Assembly (NCBI RefSeq): GCF_010119235.1
Contig: NZ_JAAATZ010000001.1
Location: forward strand, 154,501 to 218,500
Length of the DNA stretch: 64,000 bases
Origin: Flavobacterium phycosphaerae
GTDB lineage: Bacteria > Bacteroidota > Bacteroidia > Flavobacteriales > Flavobacteriaceae
Direction of reading: 5' to 3'
The notes below the pieces were generated by a model that ran no database searches, was not told where the DNA came from, and worked only from the letters and a program-made list of their open reading frames with translations. The translations under genes were made by a program, and so were the position numbers. Positions 36,592 through 45,400 of the stretch are shown here, in pieces; position 1 is the stretch's first letter; each line of letters begins with the position of its first letter.

Positions 36592-37893
36592 ATGAGAACT
36601 AAGTCTTTAAAGAAAAATAAAATCAATGTCATCACGCTGGGATGCTCCAAAAACACTTACGACAGTGAAGTTTTGATGGGACAATTAAAGGCCAGCGGCA
36701 AAGACGTAGTACACGAACAGGAAGGAAACATAGTGGTTATCAACACTTGCGGTTTTATTGACAATGCCAAAGCTGAGTCGGTAAATACCATCTTGGAGTA
36801 TGCTGATAAAAAAGACAAAGGTCTGGTAGATAAAGTATTTGTGACCGGCTGTCTTTCCGAAAGATACCGTCCCGATTTAGAAAAAGAAATTCCCAATGTA
36901 GATCAATATTTCGGGACAACCGAATTACCATTGTTATTAAAAGCTCTTGGTGCCGATTATAAACATGAACTACTTGGCGAACGTTTGACTACTACTCCAA
37001 AAAACTATGCTTATCTAAAAATTGCCGAAGGCTGTGATCGTCCGTGCAGTTTTTGTGCTATTCCCATAATGCGTGGCAAGCACGTTTCCCAATCGATTGA
37101 AAAGTTGGTAAAAGAAGCTGAAGGATTAGCTAAAAACGGTGTAAAGGAACTAATTCTTATCGCTCAGGATTTGACTTATTATGGCTTGGATTTATACAAA
37201 AAAAGAAATCTGGCTGAACTGCTTGAAAACTTAGTAAAAGTAGAAGGCATTGAATGGATTCGATTGCATTACGCCTTCCCTACCGGTTTTCCGATGGATG
37301 TGTTGGAATTGATGAAACGCGAACCAAAAATTTGTAATTATATCGATATTCCGTTGCAACACATTTCAGACAACATTCTGAAATCAATGCGAAGAGGAAC
37401 GACCAAAGAAAAAACAACCAAACTATTACAAGATTTTCGTGCTGCCGTTCCGGGAATGACCATCAGAACCACTTTGATTGTTGGTTATCCGGGCGAAACT
37501 CAGGAAGATTTTGAAACCATGCGAGATTGGGTTCAGGAAATGAAATTTGAACGTTTAGGCTGTTTTACATATTCACATGAAGAAAACACTCACGCCTATT
37601 TATTGGAAGACGATGTTCCGGAAGAGGTAAAACAAGCTCGTGCTGCAGAAATCATGGATTTACAATCGCAAATTTCTTGGGATTTGAATCAAGAGAAAAT
37701 CGGACAAACCTTCAAATGCATCATCGACAGAAAAGAAGGCCAACATTTTATTGGAAGAACCGAATTTGACAGTCCGGATGTAGACAATGAAGTATTGATT
37801 GATGCTGCTAAATTCTATGTGAAAACAGGAGATTTTGTCAACGTAAAAATTATTGACGCTACCGAATTTGACCTTTACGGCGAACCAGTATAA
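36592..37893 (+). CDS. rimO: Ribosomal protein S12 methylthiotransferase RimO
   Basis: 433 aa from the ATG at 36592. N-terminal UPF0004 domain with Cys ligands in L-G-C-S-K-N, N-T-C-G-F and V-T-G-C-L-S for the auxiliary [4Fe-4S] cluster; central radical SAM domain with C-D-R-P-C-S-F-C (C-x3-C-x2-C) at about 155; C-terminal TRAM domain. It adds a methylthio group to the conserved Asp of ribosomal protein S12. Single gene ending at a strong bidirectional terminator. Confidence 0.96.
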   Translation: MRTKSLKKNKINVITLGCSKNTYDSEVLMGQLKASGKDVVHEQEGNIVVINTCGFIDNAKAESVNTILEYADKKDKGLVDKVFVTGCLSERYRPDLEKEIPNVDQYFGTTELPLLLKALGADYKHELLGERLTTTPKNYAYLKIAEGCDRPCSFCAIPIMRGKHVSQSIEKLVKEAEGLAKNGVKELILIAQDLTYYGLDLYKKRNLAELLENLVKVEGIEWIRLHYAFPTGFPMDVLELMKREPKICNYIDIPLQHISDNILKSMRRGTTKEKTTKLLQDFRAAVPGMTIRTTLIVGYPGETQEDFETMRDWVQEMKFERLGCFTYSHEENTHAYLLEDDVPEEVKQARAAEIMDLQSQISWDLNQEKIGQTFKCIIDRKEGQHFIGRTEFDSPDVDNEVLIDAAKFYVKTGDFVNVKIIDATEFDLYGEPV

Positions 37894-37925
37894 AAAAAGC
37901 TCCAATTGAATTGGAGCTTTTTTTT
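37892..37925. terminator. Bidirectional terminator between rimO and the porin gene
   Basis: Near-perfect palindrome agctccaatt-g-aattggagct (37899-37919) with A-run and T-run flanks, between convergent genes. Confidence 0.8.
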
Positions 37926-37928
37926 ATC

Positions 37929-38807
37929 TTAATAACTGAAACTAATTCCTGCTACTAGAAAATTTTTCCCGAATGTTTCTGTATTGTTCTTCGCTCCGTT
38001 GTGAATATAATTTAAAGATAATGGCATAGTGATTCCATTGCCCAAATCAAATTCCTTAGTGGCTTTGAGTCCCATATTCACAAAAGAAGCTTCATCATAA
38101 TCGGCATACGAATAGTACTCCGCTTTATTATTTAAAACCGCACCAATTACCGGCGCTAATTCAATTGAATTAAGGACTTTAGAAGCAGATTTTTCAAATA
38201 AAGTAAAAGTATAACCGAGCTCTAGATAAGTAGTGAAATTTTGTTTCGGATTTTCGCCATCAGCATCATAACGGTAATCATTTCCTGCAACTAAAGTACT
38301 AATCGTAGCATTAAAAGGAAATTTATAGCCTTCCGAAAAATCGAAGTACAACATAGCGTCTACGGTTTTGGTTCCGTCTTTGCCATAATTGAAGAAACCA
38401 TTATCAACTCCCTCTACTTTACTCACAGAGGGCCAATAATAATCCCAAAGTTGAAACTGTAAAAAATCATTAAGTTGGTAAGTGGCATAAAAATCGATTT
38501 CCTGATATCCTTTGTAAGCTGTTTCTCCATCCGGATAAAAATAATCTCCTTTGAAATTGGTTGTCGCCCAAAAACCTAACGAAAATTTAGGCGTTACAGC
38601 ATATTCAATCGTTGGTTGAACTGCTACATAATCACCACCCCAGCATTGTCCACGCCAAAGATAGCGACTGACAATATCAACATTTAAATCGAGTTTTTTT
38701 TCGTTTGCTATGCTTACCGTATCTTTTTCAGACTCGTTTTCCTGTGAAAAACCGATAGCTGAAACTATCATAAAAAGTAATACTAATAGCCTTTTATTAT
38801 GCTTCAT
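37929..38807 (-). CDS. Putative outer-membrane beta-barrel protein (TorF-like porin)
   Basis: 292 aa. Signal peptide ending A-I-G-F-S-Q, a short acidic linker, then a barrel starting L-N-V-D-I-V-S-R-Y-L-W-R-G-Q, with alternating aromatic strands and a terminal G-I-S-F-S-Y. The R-Y-x-W-R-G opening is shared by small Bacteroidota porin-like proteins annotated TorF-family. Its start overlaps the end of the hybrid kinase by 11 nt, so both are translated from one message; the porin may be functionally linked to that sensor. Confidence 0.82.
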   Translation of the reverse strand: MKHNKRLLVLLFMIVSAIGFSQENESEKDTVSIANEKKLDLNVDIVSRYLWRGQCWGGDYVAVQPTIEYAVTPKFSLGFWATTNFKGDYFYPDGETAYKGYQEIDFYATYQLNDFLQFQLWDYYWPSVSKVEGVDNGFFNYGKDGTKTVDAMLYFDFSEGYKFPFNATISTLVAGNDYRYDADGENPKQNFTTYLELGYTFTLFEKSASKVLNSIELAPVIGAVLNNKAEYYSYADYDEASFVNMGLKATKEFDLGNGITMPLSLNYIHNGAKNNTETFGKNFLVAGISFSY

Positions 38808-40905
38808 TTTCGTTTTTTTTACGCAAATATTTATCTACTAATTCAAATAAACGCTCTCTATTTAAAGGCTTTGTGATGTAATCGGTAAAACCGGCTTCTT
38901 CAATTTTAAGTTTGTCATCCGATGAAGAATAGGCCGTTTGAGCAATTATAGGCAAGGTAGGACGAATTGGTCTTATTTGTTCTAAAGCTTCGAAACCATT
39001 CATCAATGGCATTTTGATATCCATTAGCACCAAATCTATATTGGGATTATTGATGCAAATATCAACCGCTTCCTGCCCATTGATAGCTCGCAAAATTTTG
39101 AAATTTTTGTTCTGCATCATTTTTTGGAACAATAGGAAATTGATATTATCATCTTCGGCAATCAGGATAACTTCTTCTTCTGATTTGATTAACTCAATGT
39201 TGTTGATTGGTTTTACCACTATATGCTCTACTTTGGCATACTTCAACGGAATAGAGAAATAAAACGTAGAGCCTACACCAACTTTTGATTCCAGACTTAT
39301 TGTTCCTCCTAACAATTCGACATAAGCTTTTGAAATGGCTAAGCCCAATCCAAGACCTCCCACTTTGATAGAAATATCACTATCTACACGTTTAAATCGA
39401 TCGAAGATATTTTTGTGATTGTCTTCATCAATACCCAGTCCGGTATCTCTGACAGTGAAATTGATGAGGTCTCTTTTTTCGTCAATTTCGTAACCAAAAG
39501 TAACTTCTCCTTCATCGGTAAACTTGATGGCATTCGTCAATAAGTTAATAATAACCTGCTTCAATTTGATATCATCGGTTAGTATATTGAACTCAGCAGG
39601 AGTTTTACTTTTAATCAATTTAAAATCGATTGCCTTATTTTTAATCGTAATTTTTACGGTTTCATAAAGCTCATTGACGCAAGATTCTAAATTAACTACT
39701 GCAAAATTCGGCACAATCTGATTCGAATCAATTTTTGACATTTCAATCAAATCATCAATAATGGAAACCAGATTTTTTCCGCTTTTTTCGATAACGTTCA
39801 AATACTCCAGTTTTTCTGTTTCATTGATATCGGTATTGATAATGAGTTCCGTAAATCCATTGATAGCATTCATTGGGGTTCGAATCTCGTGTGATAAATT
39901 GGCCAAAAAGGATGACTTCAACCTATCGCTTTCCTCCGCTTTGATTTTAGCCTTTATCAACTCTATTTTTTGATTGCTGTTTTCTTCGAATAAATTACCA
40001 ATATAACTAAACTCCCCTGTGGTTTTCTTTAACTCACGTATGGCTTTTTTATTACCGGTTTCCAGCACTCTTCGTATTAAGTCTAAGGGATAATACACTA
40101 ATCTTCGGGTGTAAATCAAATTAACCAAAAGGTTTACAAAGAACGCCACTATGATAACATAGAGTAAGTTGGTAGTGTTTTCAAAATAGACTGCAAAATT
40201 TCTTTTAAAAGAAAGCTCTGCCACCAGTTGATTGTTGTAATCTTTCAGGGGACTTAACGATCTTATTTTGTTTTTTTCTTCGTTTAAATCTGCGTAATTG
40301 TCAAGAATTTCAATAGAAGAACTAGTTAATTTTTCTAAATTTTTGATGAATTTTTGATCTAATAATCTAACCACAAAGAAGTAGCCTGAAGCCTTTGTTT
40401 TATTTTTTAATGGATCATCTGAAGGGTGAATTGCGGCTCCGGTGACTTCAACAATTCCTTCCGGAATTTTCATATAGAATTTGTTGATGCCCACTTTGTT
40501 CAACAAGTCCATTTCAGCTTTAGGAATGAAGTCTACCGATTTTATTTTGGGTGTTTCCGTTCTGATTATAAATTTTTTATTCACATCGTATACACCCAGA
40601 TAGTCAGCCTCATAAATATTCAATTCATTACCTATCGATTCATTATACCATTTTACATTTCTATCTTTGATAAAGTTTACAAATTCATCCCAATTCGTAT
40701 CATTATTAATGGCTACCAATATAGGTTTTGCATTAACCTCCAACAACTTACTCACCTCATTATCAAAATGTTCAACAGAATTAGCATAGACTTGTTTTTC
40801 TGCTTTTTTGGTATAATAAAACAATGCAAAATAGAGTATTATAAAGAATATACTCGAGGAGATTATCAACCAAAGTATCTTAGGAAATGTCTTTTTTAAT
40901 GTCAT
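38797..40905 (-). CDS. Hybrid sensor histidine kinase/response regulator with CHASE4-like sensor
   Basis: 702 aa. Membrane helix at about 12-30, an extracytoplasmic CHASE4-like domain (about 35-240: E-H-F-D-N-E-V-S near its start and I-N-N-D-T-N-W-D-E-F), a second helix at about 245-265, HisKA with the histidine in N-L-S-H-E-I-R-T-P at about 338, HATPase_c (N-A-I-K-F, G-L-G-L-G-L-A-I-S), and a C-terminal receiver with phospho-Asp in L-V-L-M-D-I-K-M-P at about 627. There is no separate output regulator nearby; the neighbouring porin overlaps its stop. Confidence 0.93.
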   Translation of the reverse strand: MTLKKTFPKILWLIISSSIFFIILYFALFYYTKKAEKQVYANSVEHFDNEVSKLLEVNAKPILVAINNDTNWDEFVNFIKDRNVKWYNESIGNELNIYEADYLGVYDVNKKFIIRTETPKIKSVDFIPKAEMDLLNKVGINKFYMKIPEGIVEVTGAAIHPSDDPLKNKTKASGYFFVVRLLDQKFIKNLEKLTSSSIEILDNYADLNEEKNKIRSLSPLKDYNNQLVAELSFKRNFAVYFENTTNLLYVIIVAFFVNLLVNLIYTRRLVYYPLDLIRRVLETGNKKAIRELKKTTGEFSYIGNLFEENSNQKIELIKAKIKAEESDRLKSSFLANLSHEIRTPMNAINGFTELIINTDINETEKLEYLNVIEKSGKNLVSIIDDLIEMSKIDSNQIVPNFAVVNLESCVNELYETVKITIKNKAIDFKLIKSKTPAEFNILTDDIKLKQVIINLLTNAIKFTDEGEVTFGYEIDEKRDLINFTVRDTGLGIDEDNHKNIFDRFKRVDSDISIKVGGLGLGLAISKAYVELLGGTISLESKVGVGSTFYFSIPLKYAKVEHIVVKPINNIELIKSEEEVILIAEDDNINFLLFQKMMQNKNFKILRAINGQEAVDICINNPNIDLVLMDIKMPLMNGFEALEQIRPIRPTLPIIAQTAYSSSDDKLKIEEAGFTDYITKPLNRERLFELVDKYLRKKNENEA

Positions 40906-41088
40906 TTTTTCAGTATTCTGAATTTGATTACAATCTTTAAAAATAATCTAAATAAATATGCTGTGATCGAGAATATGCAAAAGAAATTAACAAGTTATCA
41001 AGGTTTTTGATCTAAATCTCTTCGTATTTCAATTTAAGGATTAAGGCATTTTTAATATTATTTAAGGGCGGATAGCAGATAAAAAAGC

Positions 41089-41096
41089 TACATTTG
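41089..41096 (+). promoter_or_regulatory. Promoter -7 box of apbE
   Basis: TACATTTG, 25 nt before the ATG at 41122. Confidence 0.5.
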
Positions 41097-41121
41097 TTTG
41101 ACCAATTTGAGCTCTTATTTT

Positions 41122-42117
41122 ATGAAAAAAATTATCATTATTGGCTTTCTTTTTTGTGTAGCATTGAGTTATGCACAAGAACCCGTTAAATTAGAAGGCT
41201 ATGCCCAAGGCACTACTTATCATATTACTTATTTTGATAAAAAAAACAGAAATTGGCAAACCCAAATCGATACGCTTTTAAGACAATTTGACTTGTCGGT
41301 TTCTACCTATATTCCCAATTCAATTATATCAAAAATAAACACTAATAAACCTAATGTAAAGGTCGATAAATATTTTATTACTTGTTTTAAAAAAGCCAAA
41401 GAAGTTTGGAAAAACACTCACGGTGCTTTCGACCCAACAGTGTATCCATTAGTCAACGCTTGGGGCTTCGGGCCGGGGAAAAAACAAAAAATAGAACAAT
41501 CCAAAATCGACAGTATGCTTCAATTTGTAGGCTTTGATTTGATTGCCTTAAAAGGAAAAAGAATCATTAAAAAAGATCCACGAGTAGCACTTGATTTTAA
41601 CGCTTTTGCCCAAGGCTATTCAGTAGATGTAGTCTCCGATTTTTTGAAATCAAAAGGAATTCGAAACTTTATTGTTGAAATTGGCGGTGAAGTTTATGCT
41701 CATGGTAAAAAACCGAATGGCGAAAACTGGAAAGTTGGCATTGAACAACCTTATGACAATAAAGAAAGTGAAAACCCTTATAACATTATTGCCAATCTTG
41801 AAAATTTGGCATTAGCTACTTCGGGAAATTACCGCCGATTTATTATAGAAAACGGAGTAAAATATGCTCACCACCTTGATCCGAAAACCGGTTATCCTAC
41901 CAAAAACAATTTACTCAGTGCTTCTATATTTTCAAAACAATGTATTGCCTCTGATGCAAATGCTACCGGGGTTTTGGTTATGGGATTGGATAAAGCGAAA
42001 GTATTTTTACAACAGCATCCGGAATTACAAGCTTATCTGATTTATTCAGATGAAAAAGGGAATTTCAAGACCTACAGCACTGATGGACTGTCTGCCATTT
42101 TAGAAAAAACAAAATAA
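41122..42117 (+). CDS. apbE: FAD:protein FMN transferase ApbE
   Basis: 331 aa from the ATG at 41122; the open frame begins at 41098, only 2 nt after the -7 box. Signal peptide ending A-L-S-Y-A-Q, so exported to the periplasm. ApbE features: Q-G-T-T-Y-H-I-T-Y start, S-T-Y-I-P-N-S-I-I-S-K-I-N, F-D-P-T-V-Y-P-L-V-N-A-W-G-F-G, D-F-N-A-F-A-Q-G-Y-S-V-D, and A-T-S-G-N-Y-R-R-F with H-H-L-D-P-K-T-G-Y-P. The enzyme attaches FMN through a phosphoester bond to Ser/Thr of exported redox proteins. It converges on an operon whose last gene encodes a DUF2271 protein with a matching acceptor motif. It could also serve Na+-NQR (NqrB/NqrC) encoded elsewhere. Confidence 0.95.
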   Translation: MKKIIIIGFLFCVALSYAQEPVKLEGYAQGTTYHITYFDKKNRNWQTQIDTLLRQFDLSVSTYIPNSIISKINTNKPNVKVDKYFITCFKKAKEVWKNTHGAFDPTVYPLVNAWGFGPGKKQKIEQSKIDSMLQFVGFDLIALKGKRIIKKDPRVALDFNAFAQGYSVDVVSDFLKSKGIRNFIVEIGGEVYAHGKKPNGENWKVGIEQPYDNKESENPYNIIANLENLALATSGNYRRFIIENGVKYAHHLDPKTGYPTKNNLLSASIFSKQCIASDANATGVLVMGLDKAKVFLQQHPELQAYLIYSDEKGNFKTYSTDGLSAILEKTK

Positions 42118-42118
42118 A

Positions 42119-42150
42119 AAAAGCACCTATTTTTGAATTTAGGTGCTTTT
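42119..42150. terminator. Bidirectional terminator between apbE and the DUF2271 operon
   Basis: Stem aaagcaccta/taggtgcttt with A- and T-runs at the two sides. Confidence 0.75.
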
Positions 42151-42171
42151 ACAGTTTAGTAAAAAATTGGG

Positions 42172-43029
42172 TTATTTACTAACTATGACTTCATAATTGG
42201 AAACGCCATTATCGTTTTGCAAACTAATGATATAATTACCCGCTGTCACATTAGATAAATCAACACTAAGCGTAGTATTGACAACCGATTGTTTCATTTC
42301 CTGTTGGTAAACTATTTTGCCCAACAAATCATATACCTTGATACTTTTCACTTCGTTTTTTGCATCAATATTAAAAATGCCTTTTGAAGGAACCGGGTAG
42401 ATAACAACTACCGGATTTTCTGTTAAATTTTGCTCTACCGACAAAGCCGTTGGTAACCAATGTAAGGTAACCGAATTAATGTAAGTATCTCCGGTTGGAG
42501 TAAGTGTTTGCTCGTTAGGACCCTTGGTAAAAGTAAAGCCAATTAACTCGTTGTGAATATTATTGGCACCATCATTCCAGGAACTTTCTACCCAAATTTT
42601 ATAGGTTCCATCTACAACGGTAGTTCCATTGGTAGCTCCTACTACATTTTTTCCGTCCCAGGTAATCGTTTTGGCACCAAAAGCAGTTGGGCTTGTGGAA
42701 GTAGTTCTTGTGGCTCCGGTAGAAGCATCAGTAGTATTACAAGTAGATCCTGTAGCTACTGTGGTGCTTGAACATCCTGATTTGCTGGCCCAAGTAGGCA
42801 AATGGTCATCTGTTGATGTAGAAGTGTAACGGCATTTTGTTTTAATAAATGTTCCGGTACCATTTTCAATCCAAACGGCGTAAACATTCTTAACTCCTTG
42901 ATTTAAGGAAGGGCTCGTAGGCTGTGGTTGAGTATAGGTAAATGTTAATGTCCCTGCAGTTTGTGCATTCATATTGGCACCAAAGCATAACATAACAACT
43001 AAACCTAAATTCAGTAGTACTCTTTTCAT
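42172..43029 (-). CDS. DUF2271 domain protein with type A T9SS sorting domain; candidate ApbE substrate
   Basis: 285 aa. Signal peptide ending N-M-N-A-Q. Residues of about 25-170 fit DUF2271: V-Y-A-V-W-I-E-N-G-T-G-T-F-I-K-T, the D-A-S-T-G-A-T-R box at 101-108, K-T-I-T-W-D-G-K-N and D-G-T-Y-K-I-W-V-E-S. The C-terminal 75 residues are a type A secretion-sorting domain (V-V-I-Y-P-V-P-S-K-G-I-F, I-K-V-Y-D-L-L-G-K, and T-A-G-N-Y-I-I-S-L), so export across the outer membrane by T9SS is predicted. The T-G-A-T box resembles the S/T-G-A-T flavinylation motif of NqrC/RnfG, making Thr107 a candidate FMN attachment site. Last gene of a five-gene operon. DUF2271 genes are often found with apbE; here apbE is the convergent neighbour. 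Confidence 0.85.
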   Translation of the reverse strand: MKRVLLNLGLVVMLCFGANMNAQTAGTLTFTYTQPQPTSPSLNQGVKNVYAVWIENGTGTFIKTKCRYTSTSTDDHLPTWASKSGCSSTTVATGSTCNTTDASTGATRTTSTSPTAFGAKTITWDGKNVVGATNGTTVVDGTYKIWVESSWNDGANNIHNELIGFTFTKGPNEQTLTPTGDTYINSVTLHWLPTALSVEQNLTENPVVVIYPVPSKGIFNIDAKNEVKSIKVYDLLGKIVYQQEMKQSVVNTTLSVDLSNVTAGNYIISLQNDNGVSNYEVIVSK

Positions 43030-43075
43030 TTTAATTGTGGTATTTATATTATTTGATTAGGTTGTTTACAGAAAA

Positions 43076-43609
43076 CTATTTGTTTTCCATGGGTAATTTT
43101 AAAGTAATTTTGGCGGTTTCCGCCAAGGTCTTTTTGGCCAGTGCAGGAACTGCTATCTTGTAGTCTGCTAACTTAATATTGAATCCTCCCGAAATAATCA
43201 GCTTATTGCCATCAGCAGCCAAGGTCATTTTGGTTTTAATTTTATTGGTAACTCCGTGAATGGTTAAGTCACCTTCAACATCATAATTTCCTGATTTACC
43301 ATCATAGCTCAACACTTTTCCTTTGAAACTGGCTTTTGGCAGCTTATCGCTTTCCATATAATTTTCATTGAAATGTTCTTCCATCAATGGCAATTTGAAT
43401 TTGAACGATTTGACCATAGCTTGTACCACTAAATCACCGGTAGTTTTATCAAAAATACTGGAAACTGTACTATTGGTTGCATAAACTAAATCGGTTGCAC
43501 CGGGAACGGTAGCGTCAAATTTTATTTCTCCTGAACGGGTTAGCATTTTTTGTGAAAAAACCATTCCACTCATTAAAAATGCTACTGCGATGATTATTAC
43601 TTTTTTCAT
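43076..43609 (-). CDS. YceI family periplasmic protein
   Basis: 177 aa. Signal peptide ending G-M-V-F-S-Q. The YceI lipocalin-like fold (about 20-175) is recognisable from G-E-I-K-F-D-A-T-V-P, the F-K-L-P-L-M-E-E-H-F-N-E-N-Y-M segment, K-A-S-F-K-G-K-V and the G-D-L-T-I-H-G-V-T-N-K-I central motif. Characterised members bind polyisoprenoid-type lipids such as quinone-like molecules. Its place between a haem lipoprotein and the DUF2271 gene suggests handling of a lipid redox partner, by inference. Confidence 0.93.
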   Translation of the reverse strand: MKKVIIIAVAFLMSGMVFSQKMLTRSGEIKFDATVPGATDLVYATNSTVSSIFDKTTGDLVVQAMVKSFKFKLPLMEEHFNENYMESDKLPKASFKGKVLSYDGKSGNYDVEGDLTIHGVTNKIKTKMTLAADGNKLIISGGFNIKLADYKIAVPALAKKTLAETAKITLKLPMENK

Positions 43610-43614
43610 AATTT

Positions 43615-43956
43615 TTATTCTTCTATTAAACCTTGGGCAATCCAGGCATTAAACATATCAATTTGTACTTGTGGTAATTTTCCGCTTTGCGGCATCAATG
43701 CACAGGAGTTTCCATCAAGACGACATGAAATTGACTCAGCGTAATCAACAACCTCTTGGTAAGTTTCTAATGGCGAACTCGATTCGGTACCATTTGTACT
43801 GTGGCAGGATACACATTGTGCACTCATTAAAGGTTTTATATTGGCTTTGTAGGTAGGATTTTCAACATACCCAAAAACATCGGCATAAGTATCGGATTCA
43901 CAAGACATAACAAATGAACCTAAGGCGATTAACAAAATAAATTTTACTGTTTTCAT
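43615..43956 (-). CDS. c-type cytochrome lipoprotein (single haem)
   Basis: 113 aa from the ATG at 43956; a longer reading would overlap the upstream gene and lacks a signal peptide at its start. Signal peptide with lipobox S-F-V-M-S-C (Cys at about 19). One haem-binding motif C-V-S-C-H at about 50-54, with a probable axial Met in A-L-M-P-Q-S-G-K-L-P. Two further Cys at about 76 and 83 may form a disulfide. It is a membrane-anchored electron carrier facing the periplasm or outside. Starts 4 nt after the DUF5777 stop, ends 5 nt before YceI. Confidence 0.9.
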   Translation of the reverse strand: MKTVKFILLIALGSFVMSCESDTYADVFGYVENPTYKANIKPLMSAQCVSCHSTNGTESSSPLETYQEVVDYAESISCRLDGNSCALMPQSGKLPQVQIDMFNAWIAQGLIEE

Positions 43957-43960
43957 AGTC

Positions 43961-44827
43961 TTAAAAAACTCTATATAAATTAAATCCAAAATAAACACTT
44001 CCGCCATTCCATTTTCCGGTAGCATTGGTAAAATAGGCAATATCATTCATTGGTTGTGCATTGGAGAAAACCAACTGAAATACGTGACCTCCGGTATCAA
44101 TATCAAAACCTGCTGTTAACGGATTGTGATAGTATTCATGCTCTTCCGGGTTTACACGAGCTGCATATTCTAAATTGAAACTAATGCGTTTTGATATTTT
44201 ACATCTACCACCCATACCTACTACAAATTGGTCTTTTTTATCTGTCCCGGGTTGTAAATCATAAAGGTTTTTGTGAATGTACACCGGAACAACTTCGAGT
44301 GAAATTGCATCAGAAAATTTTCTTGAAATCAACAATTGGGTTGAATAAGCTAAACGATTAGATTGTTTGAAATTAGGGTATAAAGCTTTATCGAACTTAG
44401 AACCGTTAACATCTAAAGTATTGTAGCCAACTATAGTAACCGGAAAACCATCTTCCATTTGATTGGCCAATCGGTATTTTAAACCGGCTTCAAAAGTTTT
44501 ATTATAAGTGTGACGAGCTAAACTGATGTTTAACCAATTGGTCACTCCATAAATCCCACCAATTTTAGTTAATGCGTTATCGAAACCGAAGAAATTATTA
44601 ATTCCTTCTTTTAAATCACCAAAGCGGTGAGACACTAAAAAATACCATTCGTTTTTGTTGGTCATTTTAGTTGACTGCATGCTACAAACTTGCAATCCTT
44701 TGAAAGCTGATGCGGTAATTTCTTTTTGTTTTGGCACCGAATCGAGTTCACTCATCAAATCTTGTGCACTTGCTGTGTGAAAAGCAATGAGCAAGAGCGC
44801 TGAACCCGCCATTTTACTTAATTTCAT
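43961..44827 (-). CDS. DUF5777 family beta-barrel outer-membrane protein
   Basis: 288 aa. Signal peptide ending H-T-A-S-A-Q; then A-F-K-G-L-Q-V-C-S-M-Q-S-T-K and H-R-F-G-D-L-K-E-G-I-N-N-F-F-G-F-D, typical of DUF5777. The rest alternates strands and ends S-V-Y-F-G-F-N-L-Y-R-V-F, an outer-membrane barrel end. In Bacteroidota, DUF5777 genes commonly sit with YceI and haem protein genes, as here (7 nt after the OB-fold gene, 4 nt before the cytochrome). It may be the outer-membrane conduit of the pathway; this is inferred. Confidence 0.88.
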   Translation of the reverse strand: MKLSKMAGSALLLIAFHTASAQDLMSELDSVPKQKEITASAFKGLQVCSMQSTKMTNKNEWYFLVSHRFGDLKEGINNFFGFDNALTKIGGIYGVTNWLNISLARHTYNKTFEAGLKYRLANQMEDGFPVTIVGYNTLDVNGSKFDKALYPNFKQSNRLAYSTQLLISRKFSDAISLEVVPVYIHKNLYDLQPGTDKKDQFVVGMGGRCKISKRISFNLEYAARVNPEEHEYYHNPLTAGFDIDTGGHVFQLVFSNAQPMNDIAYFTNATGKWNGGSVYFGFNLYRVF

Positions 44828-44834
44828 TTTGATT

Positions 44835-45233
44835 TTATTTATTGGTTGATATGTTACATTGATCTAGCCTCAGTTCTCCTAAAAGATCGTCAAAGCCAAC
44901 TACGCGACCTTTGACTGTTGCTTTTTGATTCACTTTGACAATGGTATTGGCTGTAGTAAAACTGCAATTTACTGTATTATCTAATATTACTTCAGTACCT
45001 TTTACCGAAGTTACCGTACCGGAAACCGCTATCGGTTTTTCTAAATATTTTTTATTAGAAGCCTCAACATTAGAAGTAAACTCGGCAACTATAGCGGCAG
45101 AAGTTACAGTAAAGGCAGTATCTTCAGCTTGTATGTCGCGTTTACCCCCGTGATACACATAATAGCGAACGGCAAAAAAACCAACGGCTAACACGACAAT
45201 TACAAAAATTAAAAACTTTATTTTTCTGCTCAT
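44835..45233 (-). CDS. Membrane-anchored OB-fold (tRNA_anti-like) protein
   Basis: 132 aa. One N-terminal membrane anchor (about 5-23), then an OUT-facing domain with K-P-I-A-V-S-G-T-V-T-S-V and K-V-N-Q-K-A-T-V-K-G-R-V-V-G-F-D-D-L-L-G-E-L, a pattern of the tRNA_anti-like OB fold (PF12869 type) common in Bacteroidota extracytoplasmic proteins. Two Cys (V-N-C-S and D-Q-C-N) could pair. First gene of the five-gene operon; precise role unknown. Confidence 0.82.
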   Translation of the reverse strand: MSRKIKFLIFVIVVLAVGFFAVRYYVYHGGKRDIQAEDTAFTVTSAAIVAEFTSNVEASNKKYLEKPIAVSGTVTSVKGTEVILDNTVNCSFTTANTIVKVNQKATVKGRVVGFDDLLGELRLDQCNISTNK

Positions 45234-45346
45234 AGGATACGTTCTTTAATGATGTTTATCGGCTAAAATACTATTTCAAATTCAATGTTGTGAAACAATA
45301 CTGTTAGTAAATCAATCTATATTGGCTTAAACATATAGTGTTAAAA

Positions 45347-45363
45347 AAACCCTACTCGAGTTT
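45347..45363 (-). terminator. Weak terminator of the radical SAM gene
   Basis: On the minus strand, aaactc/gggttt pair (one G-U) around a 5-nt loop, followed by a T-run. Confidence 0.4.
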
Positions 45364-45400
45364 TCTTAAGATTTCTTAAGCAAGATTATTTTTTAAAAAA

